From Luteitalea sp. TBR-22 (GTDB taxonomy: Bacteria; Acidobacteriota; Vicinamibacteria; Vicinamibacterales; Vicinamibacteraceae): a stretch of DNA of 64,000 nt. Under the pieces are notes generated by a model, which worked only from the letters and a program-made list of their open reading frames with translations, made no database searches and was not told where the DNA came from. Where the stretch lies: assembly GCF_016865485.1 (NCBI RefSeq), contig NZ_AP024452.1, positions 2,130,501 through 2,194,500 on the forward strand. Reading direction: 5' to 3'. Position numbers and translations under genes: made by a program. Positions 46,103-54,998 of this stretch are shown piece by piece. Each line of letters begins with the position of its first letter. Position 1 is the stretch's first letter.

Positions 46103-48829
46103 TCAGGCTGGTGCTGGGCCGACGCGCAGGCGCGCGTCGACCAGCACCACGCCGCGCCGATCGCGCTGCACCATCACCGGATTCAGGTCGAGCTCGAGGA
46201 TGTCGGGCACCGAGGCGCCGAGCTGCGAGACGCGCGCCGCCAGTTCCTCGAAGGCCGCGAGATCGGACGGCGCACCGTCGGGCGTTGCGGCCAGTCGGGC
46301 GCCACCGTGCGTCCGCCGGACCAGGTCCCTGGCCTCGAGGTCGGTGATCGGGCAGGGCGCGATGCACGCATCGCGCAGCGCCTCCACGGCCGTCCCGCCG
46401 CTGCCCACGGCCAGCATGGGACCGAAGCGGGCATCCTGCCGCAGGCCGCAGAACATCTCGACGGCGTCGGTGATCATCGGTTGCACGAGGATGTCGGCCT
46501 CCGCCTGGTCGCCGTTCTCCATCAGGAGCGCACGCAGGGCGGTGAATGCCGAGGACACGGCCGAGTCGTCCCGCAGGTCGAGGCGCACGGCGCCTGCGGC
46601 GGCCTTGTGGATGACCGACGGCGGCGCCGCCTTCATCGCGACGGGGTAGCCGTACATCGCCGCGTGGGCACACGCGTCGCTCGCGGTGCGCGCCACGCGC
46701 CCGACGAAGGGCCAGTCCAGCGCGTCGAACACGGCGATGAGCTCGTCGAAGGTCAACCAGGTGCTCCCCCGCGCGTCACGAGCGCAGCGGCACACGGTGC
46801 GGACGGCATGAGTGCGGGCCGGTTCGATCGCCGTGTAGGCTCCGGCAGGTGTCTCGCGCCAGCGCGCATGGGCCTGCGCGTGCGCCAGCGCTCGCGCCGC
46901 CTGCTCCGGCATCGGGTAGACCGGGATCACCTCGTCCCAGGCGTGGAGCGGCAGCGGCTCCCGGCTGGCGGCCAGGATGCAGGCCAGGACCGGGACGGCG
47001 TCGTGCCCGTCGCCGCGGGCTCGGCACACCGCCTTCTCGATGGCGGCAAGCACGCCGGACGTGTGCCGGCGATCGACTTCCGTGTAGATGATCAGCAACG
47101 CGTCGGCATCTCCACTCGACAGGGCGCAGCGGACCGCGCGGTAGTAGCCCTGTTCGTCCGCAGCGGCGGTGAGGTCGACAGGGTTGCGCACGCTGGCGTG
47201 CGCCGGCAGGAAGGCAGCCAGCGCACCGGCCGCCTCGTCACCGAACACGGGCAGGACGAGACCGCGGGCCTCACAGGCGTCTGCGGCGAGCGTGCCGGGA
47301 CCGCCCGTGTTGGTCAGCACCGCGACCCTGTTGCCCAACGGCAGTGGCTGCGTATCGAGCAGGAGCGCGAGGTCCAGCATCTCGTCGATCGTGTCGACGC
47401 GGGTCACGCCGGCCTGGCGGAACATCGCGTCGGCTGCCTCGTCAGGCGACAGCAGGCCGGCGGTGTGGCTCGACGCGGCTCGCGTGCCCGCTTGCGTGCG
47501 TCCCGACTTCATGACGACGATGGGCTTGCTCCGGCTCACGCGCCTGGCGATGCGGCTGAAGTGCCTGGGGGCGCCGAGCGACTCGAGGTAGAACAGGAGG
47601 ACCGAGGTCTCGGCGGCGGCCGCACCGTACAGCAGGAGATCGCTGCTCGTCACGTCGGCTTCGTTGCCGAGGCTGACGATGGTCGAGAACCCGAGGCCGC
47701 GGCGCGCCGCGAGCTCGAGCGCGGCGAGCGCGACGCCGCCGCTCTGCGCGGCGAGCGCGACGCCGCCGCCGGCCGGCAGGGACGGCGCCAGCGAGGCGTT
47801 CAGGCGCACGTGCCGGCTGGCGTTGATGATGCCCATCCCGTTGGGGCCCAACAGCCGCATGCCGTCGACAAGGGCCTCGTCACGCATGCGATCCTGGACG
47901 GCTCGTCCCACCGGGTCGGTTTCGGCGAACCCGGACGTCACCACGGCGACGGTGCGCACGCCGGCGTGCCCGCACTCGGCGAGCACGGCCGGTACGGTCT
48001 CGGACCGGACCGCGATGATCGCGAGGTCGAGGGGGCCCGGAGCAGCGGCGATGCTGTGGCAGGCGGGAATCCCTGCAATGTCGGTCGCGTAGGGGTTCAC
48101 CGGCACGATCGTGCCGCCGAAGCCGCCGCGCACCAGCGCATCGAGGATGCGTCGCCCCATGCGACGCGGGTCGCGGGAGGCGCCGATCACGGCCACCGAG
48201 CGCGGCGCGAGCAACTGCCGCAGCGATGCCGCGACGCTCTCCTGCTCGCGGGCTGCGGCGATGCTGAGGCTGGTGTCGGTCTGGGTCAGGTCGATCTCGG
48301 CGTGGCTGCGACCGGCGTGGTGCACGATGCGGACGGGCAGGCCGCTGCCCGTCAGCACGCCCAGCCGCCGCGGATCGTCGTCAGGAGCGGTGACGCGGCA
48401 GGTGGCCAGCCCCTGCGCGAGGGCGGCACGGGAGAGGCCGGACAGCAGCGCCGTGCCGAGCCCGCGATGACGCCAATCCGGGTGCACCACGAGGACGGCC
48501 TCGGCACACCGGTCCACCGCCGCTGCATACCACCCGAGCGCCAGCGTCCGCAGGACGCCGCGGACGCGCACCACCGCCATCAGCGCGCCCTGTCCCGGCC
48601 CGTGGCCCATGCCGCAGACCTCCGCCGCGAGCGCGGCGACGCGGCGTGGGCCCTTCGCGCCGACCGGCAGGTCACCCTCGGGAAGCTGCTGCAGGAACTC
48701 GACGACGGCCGCCTCGTCCCCTGGCGTCATCGGACCGAGGACGAAGGTACTCCCGTCGCGCAGCTGCACCGGGGTTCTCGTCAGGGCACTTGCGGCCGAC
48801 TGGCTGGCAACGATGTCGACGCTGGTCAT
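46103..48829 (-). CDS. GNAT acetyltransferase fused to ADP-forming acyl-CoA synthetase (Pat-like)
   Basis: 908 residues from an ATG at 48829. An N-terminal GNAT domain (about 20-170: VLVVHPDWRHRGLGTALLSG) is joined to an ADP-forming acyl-CoA synthetase: CoA-binding (SVAVIGASRDPRRMGRRIL), succinyl-CoA-ligase-like domains with SSHTAG carrying the phospho-His position, and a C-terminal ATP-grasp (YPVAMKAAPPSVIHKAAAGA). In Salmonella Pat the GNAT domain is C-terminal and the synthetase is inactive. Here GNAT is N-terminal and the key His is retained, so the protein may acetylate lysines, make ATP from acyl-CoA, or do both. It lies 69 bp behind the universal stress gene in one operon. Confidence 0.87.
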   Translation of the reverse strand: MTSVDIVASQSAASALTRTPVQLRDGSTFVLGPMTPGDEAAVVEFLQQLPEGDLPVGAKGPRRVAALAAEVCGMGHGPGQGALMAVVRVRGVLRTLALGWYAAAVDRCAEAVLVVHPDWRHRGLGTALLSGLSRAALAQGLATCRVTAPDDDPRRLGVLTGSGLPVRIVHHAGRSHAEIDLTQTDTSLSIAAAREQESVAASLRQLLAPRSVAVIGASRDPRRMGRRILDALVRGGFGGTIVPVNPYATDIAGIPACHSIAAAPGPLDLAIIAVRSETVPAVLAECGHAGVRTVAVVTSGFAETDPVGRAVQDRMRDEALVDGMRLLGPNGMGIINASRHVRLNASLAPSLPAGGGVALAAQSGGVALAALELAARRGLGFSTIVSLGNEADVTSSDLLLYGAAAAETSVLLFYLESLGAPRHFSRIARRVSRSKPIVVMKSGRTQAGTRAASSHTAGLLSPDEAADAMFRQAGVTRVDTIDEMLDLALLLDTQPLPLGNRVAVLTNTGGPGTLAADACEARGLVLPVFGDEAAGALAAFLPAHASVRNPVDLTAAADEQGYYRAVRCALSSGDADALLIIYTEVDRRHTSGVLAAIEKAVCRARGDGHDAVPVLACILAASREPLPLHAWDEVIPVYPMPEQAARALAHAQAHARWRETPAGAYTAIEPARTHAVRTVCRCARDARGSTWLTFDELIAVFDALDWPFVGRVARTASDACAHAAMYGYPVAMKAAPPSVIHKAAAGAVRLDLRDDSAVSSAFTALRALLMENGDQAEADILVQPMITDAVEMFCGLRQDARFGPMLAVGSGGTAVEALRDACIAPCPITDLEARDLVRRTHGGARLAATPDGAPSDLAAFEELAARVSQLGASVPDILELDLNPVMVQRDRRGVVLVDARLRVGPAPA

Positions 48830-48898
48830 GGCAGGCTCCGTGCGACGGCAGGCGTGTCGTCGGAGATCGTGAACGTTCGCGCCAGGGGCGCGGGTGTG

Positions 48899-49396
48899 TC
48901 AGGCCGTGGCCTTCACGGGCGGCGCCATGGCCGCAGCCGAGCCCACCGAACGATGGGGCACGGTCATCACCGGGCACGGCGCCTGTCGGACGACGCGCTC
49001 GGCCACGCTGCCGAGCAGCATGTGCTTGATCGGGCCGTAGCCGTGCGTGCCGACGACGATCAGATCGGCCTGCACGCCGCTGGCGTAGTCGGTGATCGCC
49101 GTGTGCGGGACGCCCGTGATCACCACGCGGGTGATGCGGTCGTTGGCCAGGCCCGCGCGCGGCGCGATCGCCTCGAGTCGCTCGCTGGCCTGCTTGCGCC
49201 ACTCGTCGGCCAGGGCCGGGAAGTCCAAGCCGACGCCCTCCACCGTCCAGGCCTGGCGGAAGGGGTCGGGACAGACGTGCAGCAGGTGGATCTCGCTGTC
49301 GGTGCGCGCCGCCAGGCGGCAGGCCGCGGCCCACGCATCTTCGGAGGTCTCGCTGAAGTCGACGGCCACCACGATGATGTCCCGTGTCTCGGTCAT
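48899..49396 (-). CDS. Universal stress protein (UspA family, ATP-binding type)
   Basis: 165 residues from an ATG at 49396 that overlaps the stop of the gene before it (ATGA). It opens with IIVVAVDFSETSEDAWAAA and carries the nucleotide-binding signature GTHGYGPIKHMLLGS, which fits G-x2-G-x9-G-S of ATP-binding (UspFG/MJ0577-like) members. Such proteins are core members of hypoxia and starvation regulons. Central gene of a three-gene operon with the APH-kinase and GNAT/synthetase fusion. Confidence 0.92.
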   Translation of the reverse strand: MTETRDIIVVAVDFSETSEDAWAAACRLAARTDSEIHLLHVCPDPFRQAWTVEGVGLDFPALADEWRKQASERLEAIAPRAGLANDRITRVVITGVPHTAITDYASGVQADLIVVGTHGYGPIKHMLLGSVAERVVRQAPCPVMTVPHRSVGSAAAMAPPVKATA

Positions 49397-50940
49397 TGCG
49401 TCATCTCCTCGCAGGCACCGGCGTGCGCGAGCACGTCGGCGAGCACCCGCTCGACCGGTTGCGACGCATCGATGCGCGGCCAGTCGGCCGGAGGCGTCAC
49501 GGCGCGTCGCTGGCGCTCGACTTCGTGCGCGTCGGCGTCCGACGCATCACCGGTCCGTGCGACGACGCGCGCGGTCAACACCTCGAGCGGTGCCTCGAGC
49601 CAGACGCCACGGAAGGGGACGCCGCAGGTGGTCGCGGCGGCCTGGACGGCGGCGCGTCCCTCGGGCCGGCCGAGCACCGCGTCGGCGACGACTGCGTAGC
49701 CGGTGCCGGCGACGACCTGACACCGTTCCGACAGCGCGCCGTACACGTGCCGTGTCTCCTCGGGGGTGTACCCCTCGGGGCCGAGCCGCGTCGTCGGCGT
49801 CACGCCATGGAGCCACTTGCGCAGCGCGTCACTGCGCACCACGACCGCTCCTGGTGGTGCGCCGAGCGATGACGCGGCGGCGCGCGCGACGGTGGACTTG
49901 CCCGTACCGGGCACGCCACCGATCGCGAGCACCAGGGGCGCCGCTGGCGCGAGGAAGGCCTCGGCCAGCGCGAGGTAGCGACGCGCCAGGGCGCGCGCGG
50001 CGTCGCGCTGCGCGGTGTCGGTCGCCAGGTCGGCGGTGGCCAGGCTCGTCTTGGCCCTGATCGCCGCCCGGCACGACAGGAACAGCGGCAGCAACGGCAT
50101 GCCGCCGAAATCCGTGGTGAGCCAGAGGTATGCGTTCCACACCGCGTTGGCGTGGTCGCGCAGCCCGAGGCGCCACAGATCCATCAGCAGGAACGCCAGG
50201 TCGTACAGGACGTCGATGCAGGCCAGGTCCTCGTTGAACTCGATCGCGTCGAACAGGGTCGGCGTGCCGTCGAGGAGCACGATGTTGCGGAGGTGGAGGT
50301 CGCCGTGGCAGTACCTCACGAGACCCTGCTCGCGGCGTGCCTCCAGGCGGGCCTCGTGCCGGGCGAGGAGTGCCTGCTGGGCGCCGATCAGCCGGCGCGT
50401 CGTCACCGGATCGAGGACGTCCTCCGCACGCTGGAAGGCGCGGGCGTTGCCGGTGATCACCCGCGCCATTCCGTCGACGCCCCCGTGGTCGGGGCGCGGC
50501 GCGGCCCGCTGGTGCAACCGTCCGATCGCCTCGCCGAGCGGCGCCATCAGTTCGAGGGGCAGGGCCTGGCGCGTCGCCAGCCGATCGAACAGGGCCTCCT
50601 GGTCGAAGCGCTGCATGCTGACCAGCCAGTCGGCCACCGGTCCCCTGCCGGCCAGCGCCAGTTGCCCGTCCGCTTCCTGCGTGATCGGCACCAGCCGCTC
50701 GTACAGCGCCGGTGCGGCGCGCCGGTTCAGCCGCAGTTCCGCCTCGCACATCCGATGGCGCTTCTCGCAGGAGGAGTAGTCGAGATAGTCGTACTTCACC
50801 GCCCGCTTCAGCTTCAGGGCGTGCCGGCCCACCAGGAACACCATCGAGGCGTGGGTCTCCAGTCGCTCCACCGTCTCGCTTCCATGCGTGGACGGCTGAC
50901 TCAGGTAAGCAATGACCTCCGACTGATCCTCGGTCATCAT
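49393..50940 (-). CDS. Fusion of aminoglycoside-phosphotransferase-like kinase and P-loop ATPase
   Basis: 515 residues from an ATG-ATG pair at 50940. The N-terminal 330 residues have the APH/choline-kinase fold (VFLVGRHALKLKRAVKYDYL, then the catalytic YCHGDLHLRNIVLLDG and DAIEFNEDLACIDVLYDLAF). The C-terminal 180 residues form a nucleoside-kinase-like domain with Walker A GGVPGTGKST. This COG2187-COG0645 fusion occurs in stress regulons; the Mycobacterium homologue Rv2004c is in the DosR regulon. Phosphate acceptor unknown. First gene of its operon; the motif site at 51031 lies 91 bp upstream. Confidence 0.87.
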   Translation of the reverse strand: MMTEDQSEVIAYLSQPSTHGSETVERLETHASMVFLVGRHALKLKRAVKYDYLDYSSCEKRHRMCEAELRLNRRAAPALYERLVPITQEADGQLALAGRGPVADWLVSMQRFDQEALFDRLATRQALPLELMAPLGEAIGRLHQRAAPRPDHGGVDGMARVITGNARAFQRAEDVLDPVTTRRLIGAQQALLARHEARLEARREQGLVRYCHGDLHLRNIVLLDGTPTLFDAIEFNEDLACIDVLYDLAFLLMDLWRLGLRDHANAVWNAYLWLTTDFGGMPLLPLFLSCRAAIRAKTSLATADLATDTAQRDAARALARRYLALAEAFLAPAAPLVLAIGGVPGTGKSTVARAAASSLGAPPGAVVVRSDALRKWLHGVTPTTRLGPEGYTPEETRHVYGALSERCQVVAGTGYAVVADAVLGRPEGRAAVQAAATTCGVPFRGVWLEAPLEVLTARVVARTGDASDADAHEVERQRRAVTPPADWPRIDASQPVERVLADVLAHAGACEEMTQ

Positions 50941-51030
50941 GGCGGGCCTCGGACAGGCGTGCGTGCCTGCTTCGTCCAATGCTCCGCCCCCTGCGCGGGG
51001 TGGGGAATCCGTGGGCGCACGCATCGGGCG

Positions 51031-51045
51031 TACGGCAATCCCGTA
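51031..51045. promoter_or_regulatory. Island motif site 4 (TACGGCAATCCCGTA)
   Basis: TACGG-CAATC-CCGTA has perfect 5-bp arms; on the minus strand it reads TACGGGATTGCCGTA, the best match to the palindromic consensus. Located upstream of the APH-kinase/Usp/synthetase operon in the gap shared with the divergent PAS kinase. Confidence 0.65.
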
Positions 51046-51187
51046 GCAGCCTGGTGCATCGGCGGCATCGTCGCGGTCAGCCGGGGCGAACGCGTGTCCC
51101 TCTCGCGTGCAGCCTTCGCGTGTCGCCCGATTGAGGCCTGCGGTCGGCGCTCGCGGGATCGCCCGATCGCGCGGTCGGCAGAGCATG

Positions 51188-51205
51188 TACGGGATTCCCT
51201 GATGG
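51188..51205 (+). promoter_or_regulatory. Island motif site 5 (TACGGGATTCCCTGATGG)
   Basis: Differs from the site at 44596 only in its third base. It is 94 bp before the PAS kinase start, and site 4 lies 143 bp further left, so the divergent region carries two copies. Confidence 0.65.
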
Positions 51206-51299
51206 TGTCCCGCCTGCGCCACTGACACTCTGGTCGCGTCGGCCTCCGGGCAGGCTGTAGGGTGGTGCGGCCGTCACCCGGGACGGCGCGTGGAGCGTG

Positions 51300-53285
51300 A
51301 TGTCGATGGAGACGGGTCAACCCAGCGCGCCGGTCGACCAAGCCACCACGGCTGCCGATGGCGGGACGTCGCCGGGCGACCTCGGGTTGCTGGCGACCGG
51401 ACACGCCAGTGAGTCGATGTTGCGGGCGGCGCTCGAGGCAATGACCGACGCCGTCTTCATCTCCGACCTGGCCGGTCGGTTCGTGCTCTTCAACGACGCG
51501 TTCGTCGCCTTCCACCGGTTCCCGTGCCGGGCGGCATGCGTTCAGACGCTCGCGGAGTATCCCGCCTTGATCGAAGTGTCGCTGTCGTCGGGCGACGTCG
51601 TTCCCCTGGAGCAATGGGCGGTGCCACGGGCTCTCCGCGGCGAGGTGGCCGTCAACCAGGAGTACCACCTGCGCCGCAAGGACACGGGCGAATCCTGGAT
51701 CGGCAGCTACAACCTGGCACCGGTGCGAGACGGCAGCGGCCGCATCATCGGCGCGGTCGTGATCGGCCGTGACGTCACTCGGCAGAAGGCGATCTCGGAC
51801 GCCCTTCAGGCGAGCGAGGCGCGGTACCGGGGACTCGCCGAGCAGTTGCCGGAAGGGATCTTCGTGCTCGACGGCGCGGGACGCGTGCTCGACGCCAACC
51901 AGGCCGCATGCCGGATGTTCCGGTACGGGCTCGCGGACCTGCGCGAACGCATGCTGCACGACCTGTTGGTCTTCGGCGACACGGCACCGGCGCTGCTGCC
52001 TCGGGCCGATGCGGGTGGGCTCGTGCAGGACGAGCGGTCCTGCCGCCGGTCCGACGGCTCGACCTTCCTCGGGGAAGTGCTCGCCCTTCGTCTTCCCGAC
52101 GGCCGTTGGCAGGGCGTCGTGCGAGACATCACGGAGCGCCGGTGGGCCGCCCAGGCCATCCGGAGCCTCGAGGCCCAGCACCAGTCAGATGCCAGCGTCC
52201 TGCACGCGCTCTTCGCCACCGCGCCGCAGGCCATCCTCGGCGTCGATGAGCACGGCGTCATCCGGTCGGCCAATCCAGCGGTCGAGAAGACGTTCGGGTG
52301 GTTGCCGGACCAGTTGCTCGGCAAGCCGTGCTCGACGCTGGTGCCCTCCGGACCCGTGAACGGCCAGACGCCCTGTCTCTCGTCGTTCTGGAACGCGCCT
52401 GACGTCAACGATGAAGGGCGGGAGCTCATCGCGGCGCGCAAGGACGGCTCGCAGGTCCCGGTCGAAGTGCGCAGCGCCGTGGTCCAGACGCAGGACGGGC
52501 GCCTCGTGTTCGCCTTCGTGAGCGACATCAGCACGCGCTGGCGCGAGGAAGCGGCTCGAAAGGCACAGGCGGTCACCCTCGAGCTCTACAACCAGCGTCT
52601 GCGGGTCCTCACGACGGAGTTGACCCTGGCCGAGCAGCACGCGCGCGAGGGGCTGTCGCGCACGCTTCACGACGGTGTCCAGCAACTCCTCTTCGGGGTG
52701 AAGCTCGGCCTGGACCGCGTGGCGAGGCGGGTCGACGGCGCTCAGGGCCTCAACCGCGACGCCCTGGAAACGGCGCGGCAGGATCTCGACGAGGCCATCG
52801 GCTCGGTGCGGTCGCTGGCGATCGAGCTCGCCCCCCCGGCGTTTCGGCAGGACGGCCTGCGCCCGATGCTGGAATGGCTGGTCGACTGGATGAAGCACAA
52901 GCACGGCCTCGAGGTGGCGCTGACCGTCGGCGAGGATGCCGACCTGCAGGCACGCGATCTGCGCACCCTCGTCTTCATTTCGGTGCGGGAGCTGCTCTTC
53001 AACTGCGCAAAGCATGCACAGGTCGGCCGTGCCGCGGTCGCCGTCGTCAGGGTGCCCGGTGACCAGCTGCAGATCACGGTGACCGACGGCGGGAAGGGGT
53101 TCGACACCGCCCTCGTGGCGAGCCCGTCGCGGAGCGCTCCCGGCCTCGGCCTCCTGAGCATCCGCGAGCGCCTGTTGCTGGTGGGAGGCACGCTCGACGT
53201 GCGGAGCACCCGGGGCGCCGGCTCGGCCGTGCAGATCACCGTACCGGCAGGCACTGCCCCGCAGAGCGTGACCGCACGCTCGTGA
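51300..53285 (+). CDS. Cytoplasmic triple-PAS histidine kinase (HisKA_3)
   Basis: 661 residues from the ATG at 51300 (GTG 51297 and ATG 51306 also possible). No membrane helix. Three PAS domains: about 40-165 (MTDAVFISDLAGRFVLFNDAF, VVIGRDVTRQK), 170-285 (LPEGIFVLDGAGRVLDANQAA) and 295-415 (APQAILGVDEHGVIRSANPAV). A HisKA_3 module follows with LSRTLHDGVQQLLFGVKLGLD, then HATPase (VTDGGKGFD, PGLGLLSIRERL). HisKA_3 kinases pair with NarL-type regulators such as those at 43892 and 44648. PAS domains may bind heme, flavin or small ligands; none is identifiable from sequence. Confidence 0.9.
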   Translation: MSMETGQPSAPVDQATTAADGGTSPGDLGLLATGHASESMLRAALEAMTDAVFISDLAGRFVLFNDAFVAFHRFPCRAACVQTLAEYPALIEVSLSSGDVVPLEQWAVPRALRGEVAVNQEYHLRRKDTGESWIGSYNLAPVRDGSGRIIGAVVIGRDVTRQKAISDALQASEARYRGLAEQLPEGIFVLDGAGRVLDANQAACRMFRYGLADLRERMLHDLLVFGDTAPALLPRADAGGLVQDERSCRRSDGSTFLGEVLALRLPDGRWQGVVRDITERRWAAQAIRSLEAQHQSDASVLHALFATAPQAILGVDEHGVIRSANPAVEKTFGWLPDQLLGKPCSTLVPSGPVNGQTPCLSSFWNAPDVNDEGRELIAARKDGSQVPVEVRSAVVQTQDGRLVFAFVSDISTRWREEAARKAQAVTLELYNQRLRVLTTELTLAEQHAREGLSRTLHDGVQQLLFGVKLGLDRVARRVDGAQGLNRDALETARQDLDEAIGSVRSLAIELAPPAFRQDGLRPMLEWLVDWMKHKHGLEVALTVGEDADLQARDLRTLVFISVRELLFNCAKHAQVGRAAVAVVRVPGDQLQITVTDGGKGFDTALVASPSRSAPGLGLLSIRERLLLVGGTLDVRSTRGAGSAVQITVPAGTAPQSVTARS

Positions 53286-53442
53286 CCGCAGCGCTCCGGC
53301 AACGTGCTGTCGTCGACGTGTCGGGTCGACAATCCGCGAGCCCGGCGTCGCCTCGAGGTACGGCACCGGCCGCGTCGAAAGGCCTCGTCGATGACCGGCT
53401 CCATGTGCTCGTCCGTACTCCACATGCATGACGTGTCGCGCA

Positions 53443-54288
53443 TCAGGGCGTTCCACGAGCACCTGTCCGGATGGCAGTCGCGCATGACGGCATGGTCGCG
53501 GCCGGCGGGAACGCGATGACGAACGCGGTGCCCCGGCGCGCCGAGGCGTCGACGTCGAGCCGGCCGCCATGGACGTCGGCGATCCGCTTGACCAGAGCCA
53601 GGCCGACGCCGAGATGACCGGTCTTGGTCGAGACGCCGCGATCGAAGATGCGGCTGCGAAGTGCGGCCGGGAACCCACAGCCCGTGTCGGCAACGGTGAC
53701 GAGGATGCGGTCGCCGTCCTGCCGGCTCCCCACGTACAGCTCCCGCTCACCCGGCGGTGTGGCGGCCATCGCCTGTATCGCATTCACCATCAGGTTCAGG
53801 AACATCAGGTAGAGAAGCGTCTGCTGCCCGCAGACGTCTGGTAGCGGTTCGGTCAGCGCCAGGTGCGCGCGCACGCCGCACTCGTCCATCGCCACGGCCA
53901 CTTCCGCGATCGCGGCCCGCAGCGCGTCGTTGACGGTCGCCCGGCCGGCGGTCAGCCGTTCGCCGCTGAAGAGCGCACGCAGTCCGTCAATCACGGTCGC
54001 GGCTCGCGCGGCCTCCCGCTCGATGTCGACCAGCGTGTCGGCCAGGGCCCCGCCCTGATCGGCCGTGGCCGGCAGGCGTGTGGCCAGCACACGGGCCGCC
54101 TCTGCGTTGAGGATGAGCGCCGCAAGCGGCTGCGTCAGTTCATGGGCCAGGGCCGCGGCGAACGCCTCCTGGCCGGGGCTCACCTCCTCGGCGTGCTCCC
54201 GGGCTCGCTCGCGCACCGGCGAGTGCTGGTCGGGGTGCAGGGGGGCCGTCACCGCGAGCGTGGGGAGGAGTGCATGCAACTTGCCCAT
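53443..54288 (-). CDS. Soluble sensorless histidine kinase (HisKA + HATPase)
   Basis: 281 residues from an ATG at 54288, no membrane segment. HisKA with AALAHELTQPLAALILNAEA (His about residue 49), then HATPase with N-box (LMFLNLMVNAIQAMA), G1 (VADTGCGFP) and G2 (GHLGVGLALVKRI). The short N-terminus (residues 1-40) has no recognisable sensor. It resembles the kinase at 27285-28028 in design. It is convergent with the triple-PAS kinase, leaving a 157-bp gap in which I see only a short dyad (GTCGAC-N7-GTCGAC). A GATCCTTCAG half-site lies immediately upstream. Confidence 0.85.
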   Translation of the reverse strand: MGKLHALLPTLAVTAPLHPDQHSPVRERAREHAEEVSPGQEAFAAALAHELTQPLAALILNAEAARVLATRLPATADQGGALADTLVDIEREAARAATVIDGLRALFSGERLTAGRATVNDALRAAIAEVAVAMDECGVRAHLALTEPLPDVCGQQTLLYLMFLNLMVNAIQAMAATPPGERELYVGSRQDGDRILVTVADTGCGFPAALRSRIFDRGVSTKTGHLGVGLALVKRIADVHGGRLDVDASARRGTAFVIAFPPAATMPSCATAIRTGARGTP

Positions 54289-54703
54289 GGCGATCCTTCA
54301 GCTAGGTTTCCGGGCGGACGTGGGGGCGTGGCGCGATCGGGCGGCCCATGAATGCCGCACGAGCCTTCCGATCGACGTGTGCCGTGTGCCGTGACCGCAC
54401 CATACGTGTCGGCGCGTCAGGCCAGCAACCGGCTTTCGGCGGCGGCGCGTGAAATTACACGCAGTCGTCGGCGAAAAAACTACGAGTCGGTACGGAGGCC
54501 AACCGCAAGCACTTCATGGTCGAGCTGCTCGAGGCGCGTCGAGAACGAGTCGTCATGCCACGGATTGGTCGACGGTGCCCGTGATCGACTGGTACGACGG
54601 GCGCCTGGCCTCGCACCCGGGGCCGCATCGACGCCGCGACTGGCCGGCTCCGGGTCATTCACGTGACCGCCGCGCATGCCGATGACCTGATCGACGACCC
54701 GAC
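54289..54703. other. Intergenic region, 415 bp, no confident gene
   Basis: Holds GATCCTTCAG at 54292-54301 and an A-rich stretch around 54470-54480. One short frame encodes TEANRKHFMVELLEARRERV, which could be a remnant, but there is no start codon and the frame closes quickly. Confidence 0.4.
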
Positions 54704-54916
54704 ATGGTCAGCAACCTCGCGCCCACCCGACGCTCGCAGACGCCTCCCGCGGATCGCCGCGTGCGTCGACTCGCGCTGCCCGACTGCCCGTCGTGTCACC
54801 TCCCGCTGCAGGTCGACGTCCGGTCCAGGGACACGTTGTACGCGCGTTGCCAGTGGTGCGGACACCGGCGGATGGTCGCCAAGCCGGACGTGACGCCCGC
54901 GACGCCGCTGGGCTGA
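54704..54916 (+). CDS. Small zinc-ribbon-like protein
   Basis: 70 residues. CPSC and CQWCGH (about residues 28-31 and 49-54) are spaced 17 residues apart in the middle of the protein, a two-CxxC zinc ribbon (CPSCHLPLQVDVRSRDT). The N-terminus is basic. Such tiny proteins may bind nucleic acid or regulate. The frame shows normal codon bias for the genome, but there is no clear ribosome binding site, so it could be a chance frame. Confidence 0.5.
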   Translation: MVSNLAPTRRSQTPPADRRVRRLALPDCPSCHLPLQVDVRSRDTLYARCQWCGHRRMVAKPDVTPATPLG

Positions 54917-54932
54917 CGGGGCAGGTGCCCCG
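54917..54932. terminator. Hairpin between convergent genes
   Basis: CGGGGC-AGGT-GCCCCG, a 6-bp stem starting at the stop codon of the zinc-ribbon gene and 67 bp from the convergent oxidoreductase end. Confidence 0.45.
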
Positions 54933-54998
54933 GGCCATCGCGGCATCAGCCGTCCGAGGGGTGTAGAGGCAGCCGCTGCCCGCCACTCGCCCCACCAA

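Noticed and set aside
46088-49699. Open frame of 1203 codons on the plus strand across the acyl-CoA synthetase and Usp genes
   Set aside because: It lies antisense to three genes with complete catalytic motifs, and its product is Arg/Gly/His-rich without recognisable structure.
54449-54685. Small frame in the gap before the zinc-ribbon gene
   Set aside because: Two overlapping short frames are open, codon use is atypical and no motif or ribosome binding site is visible.
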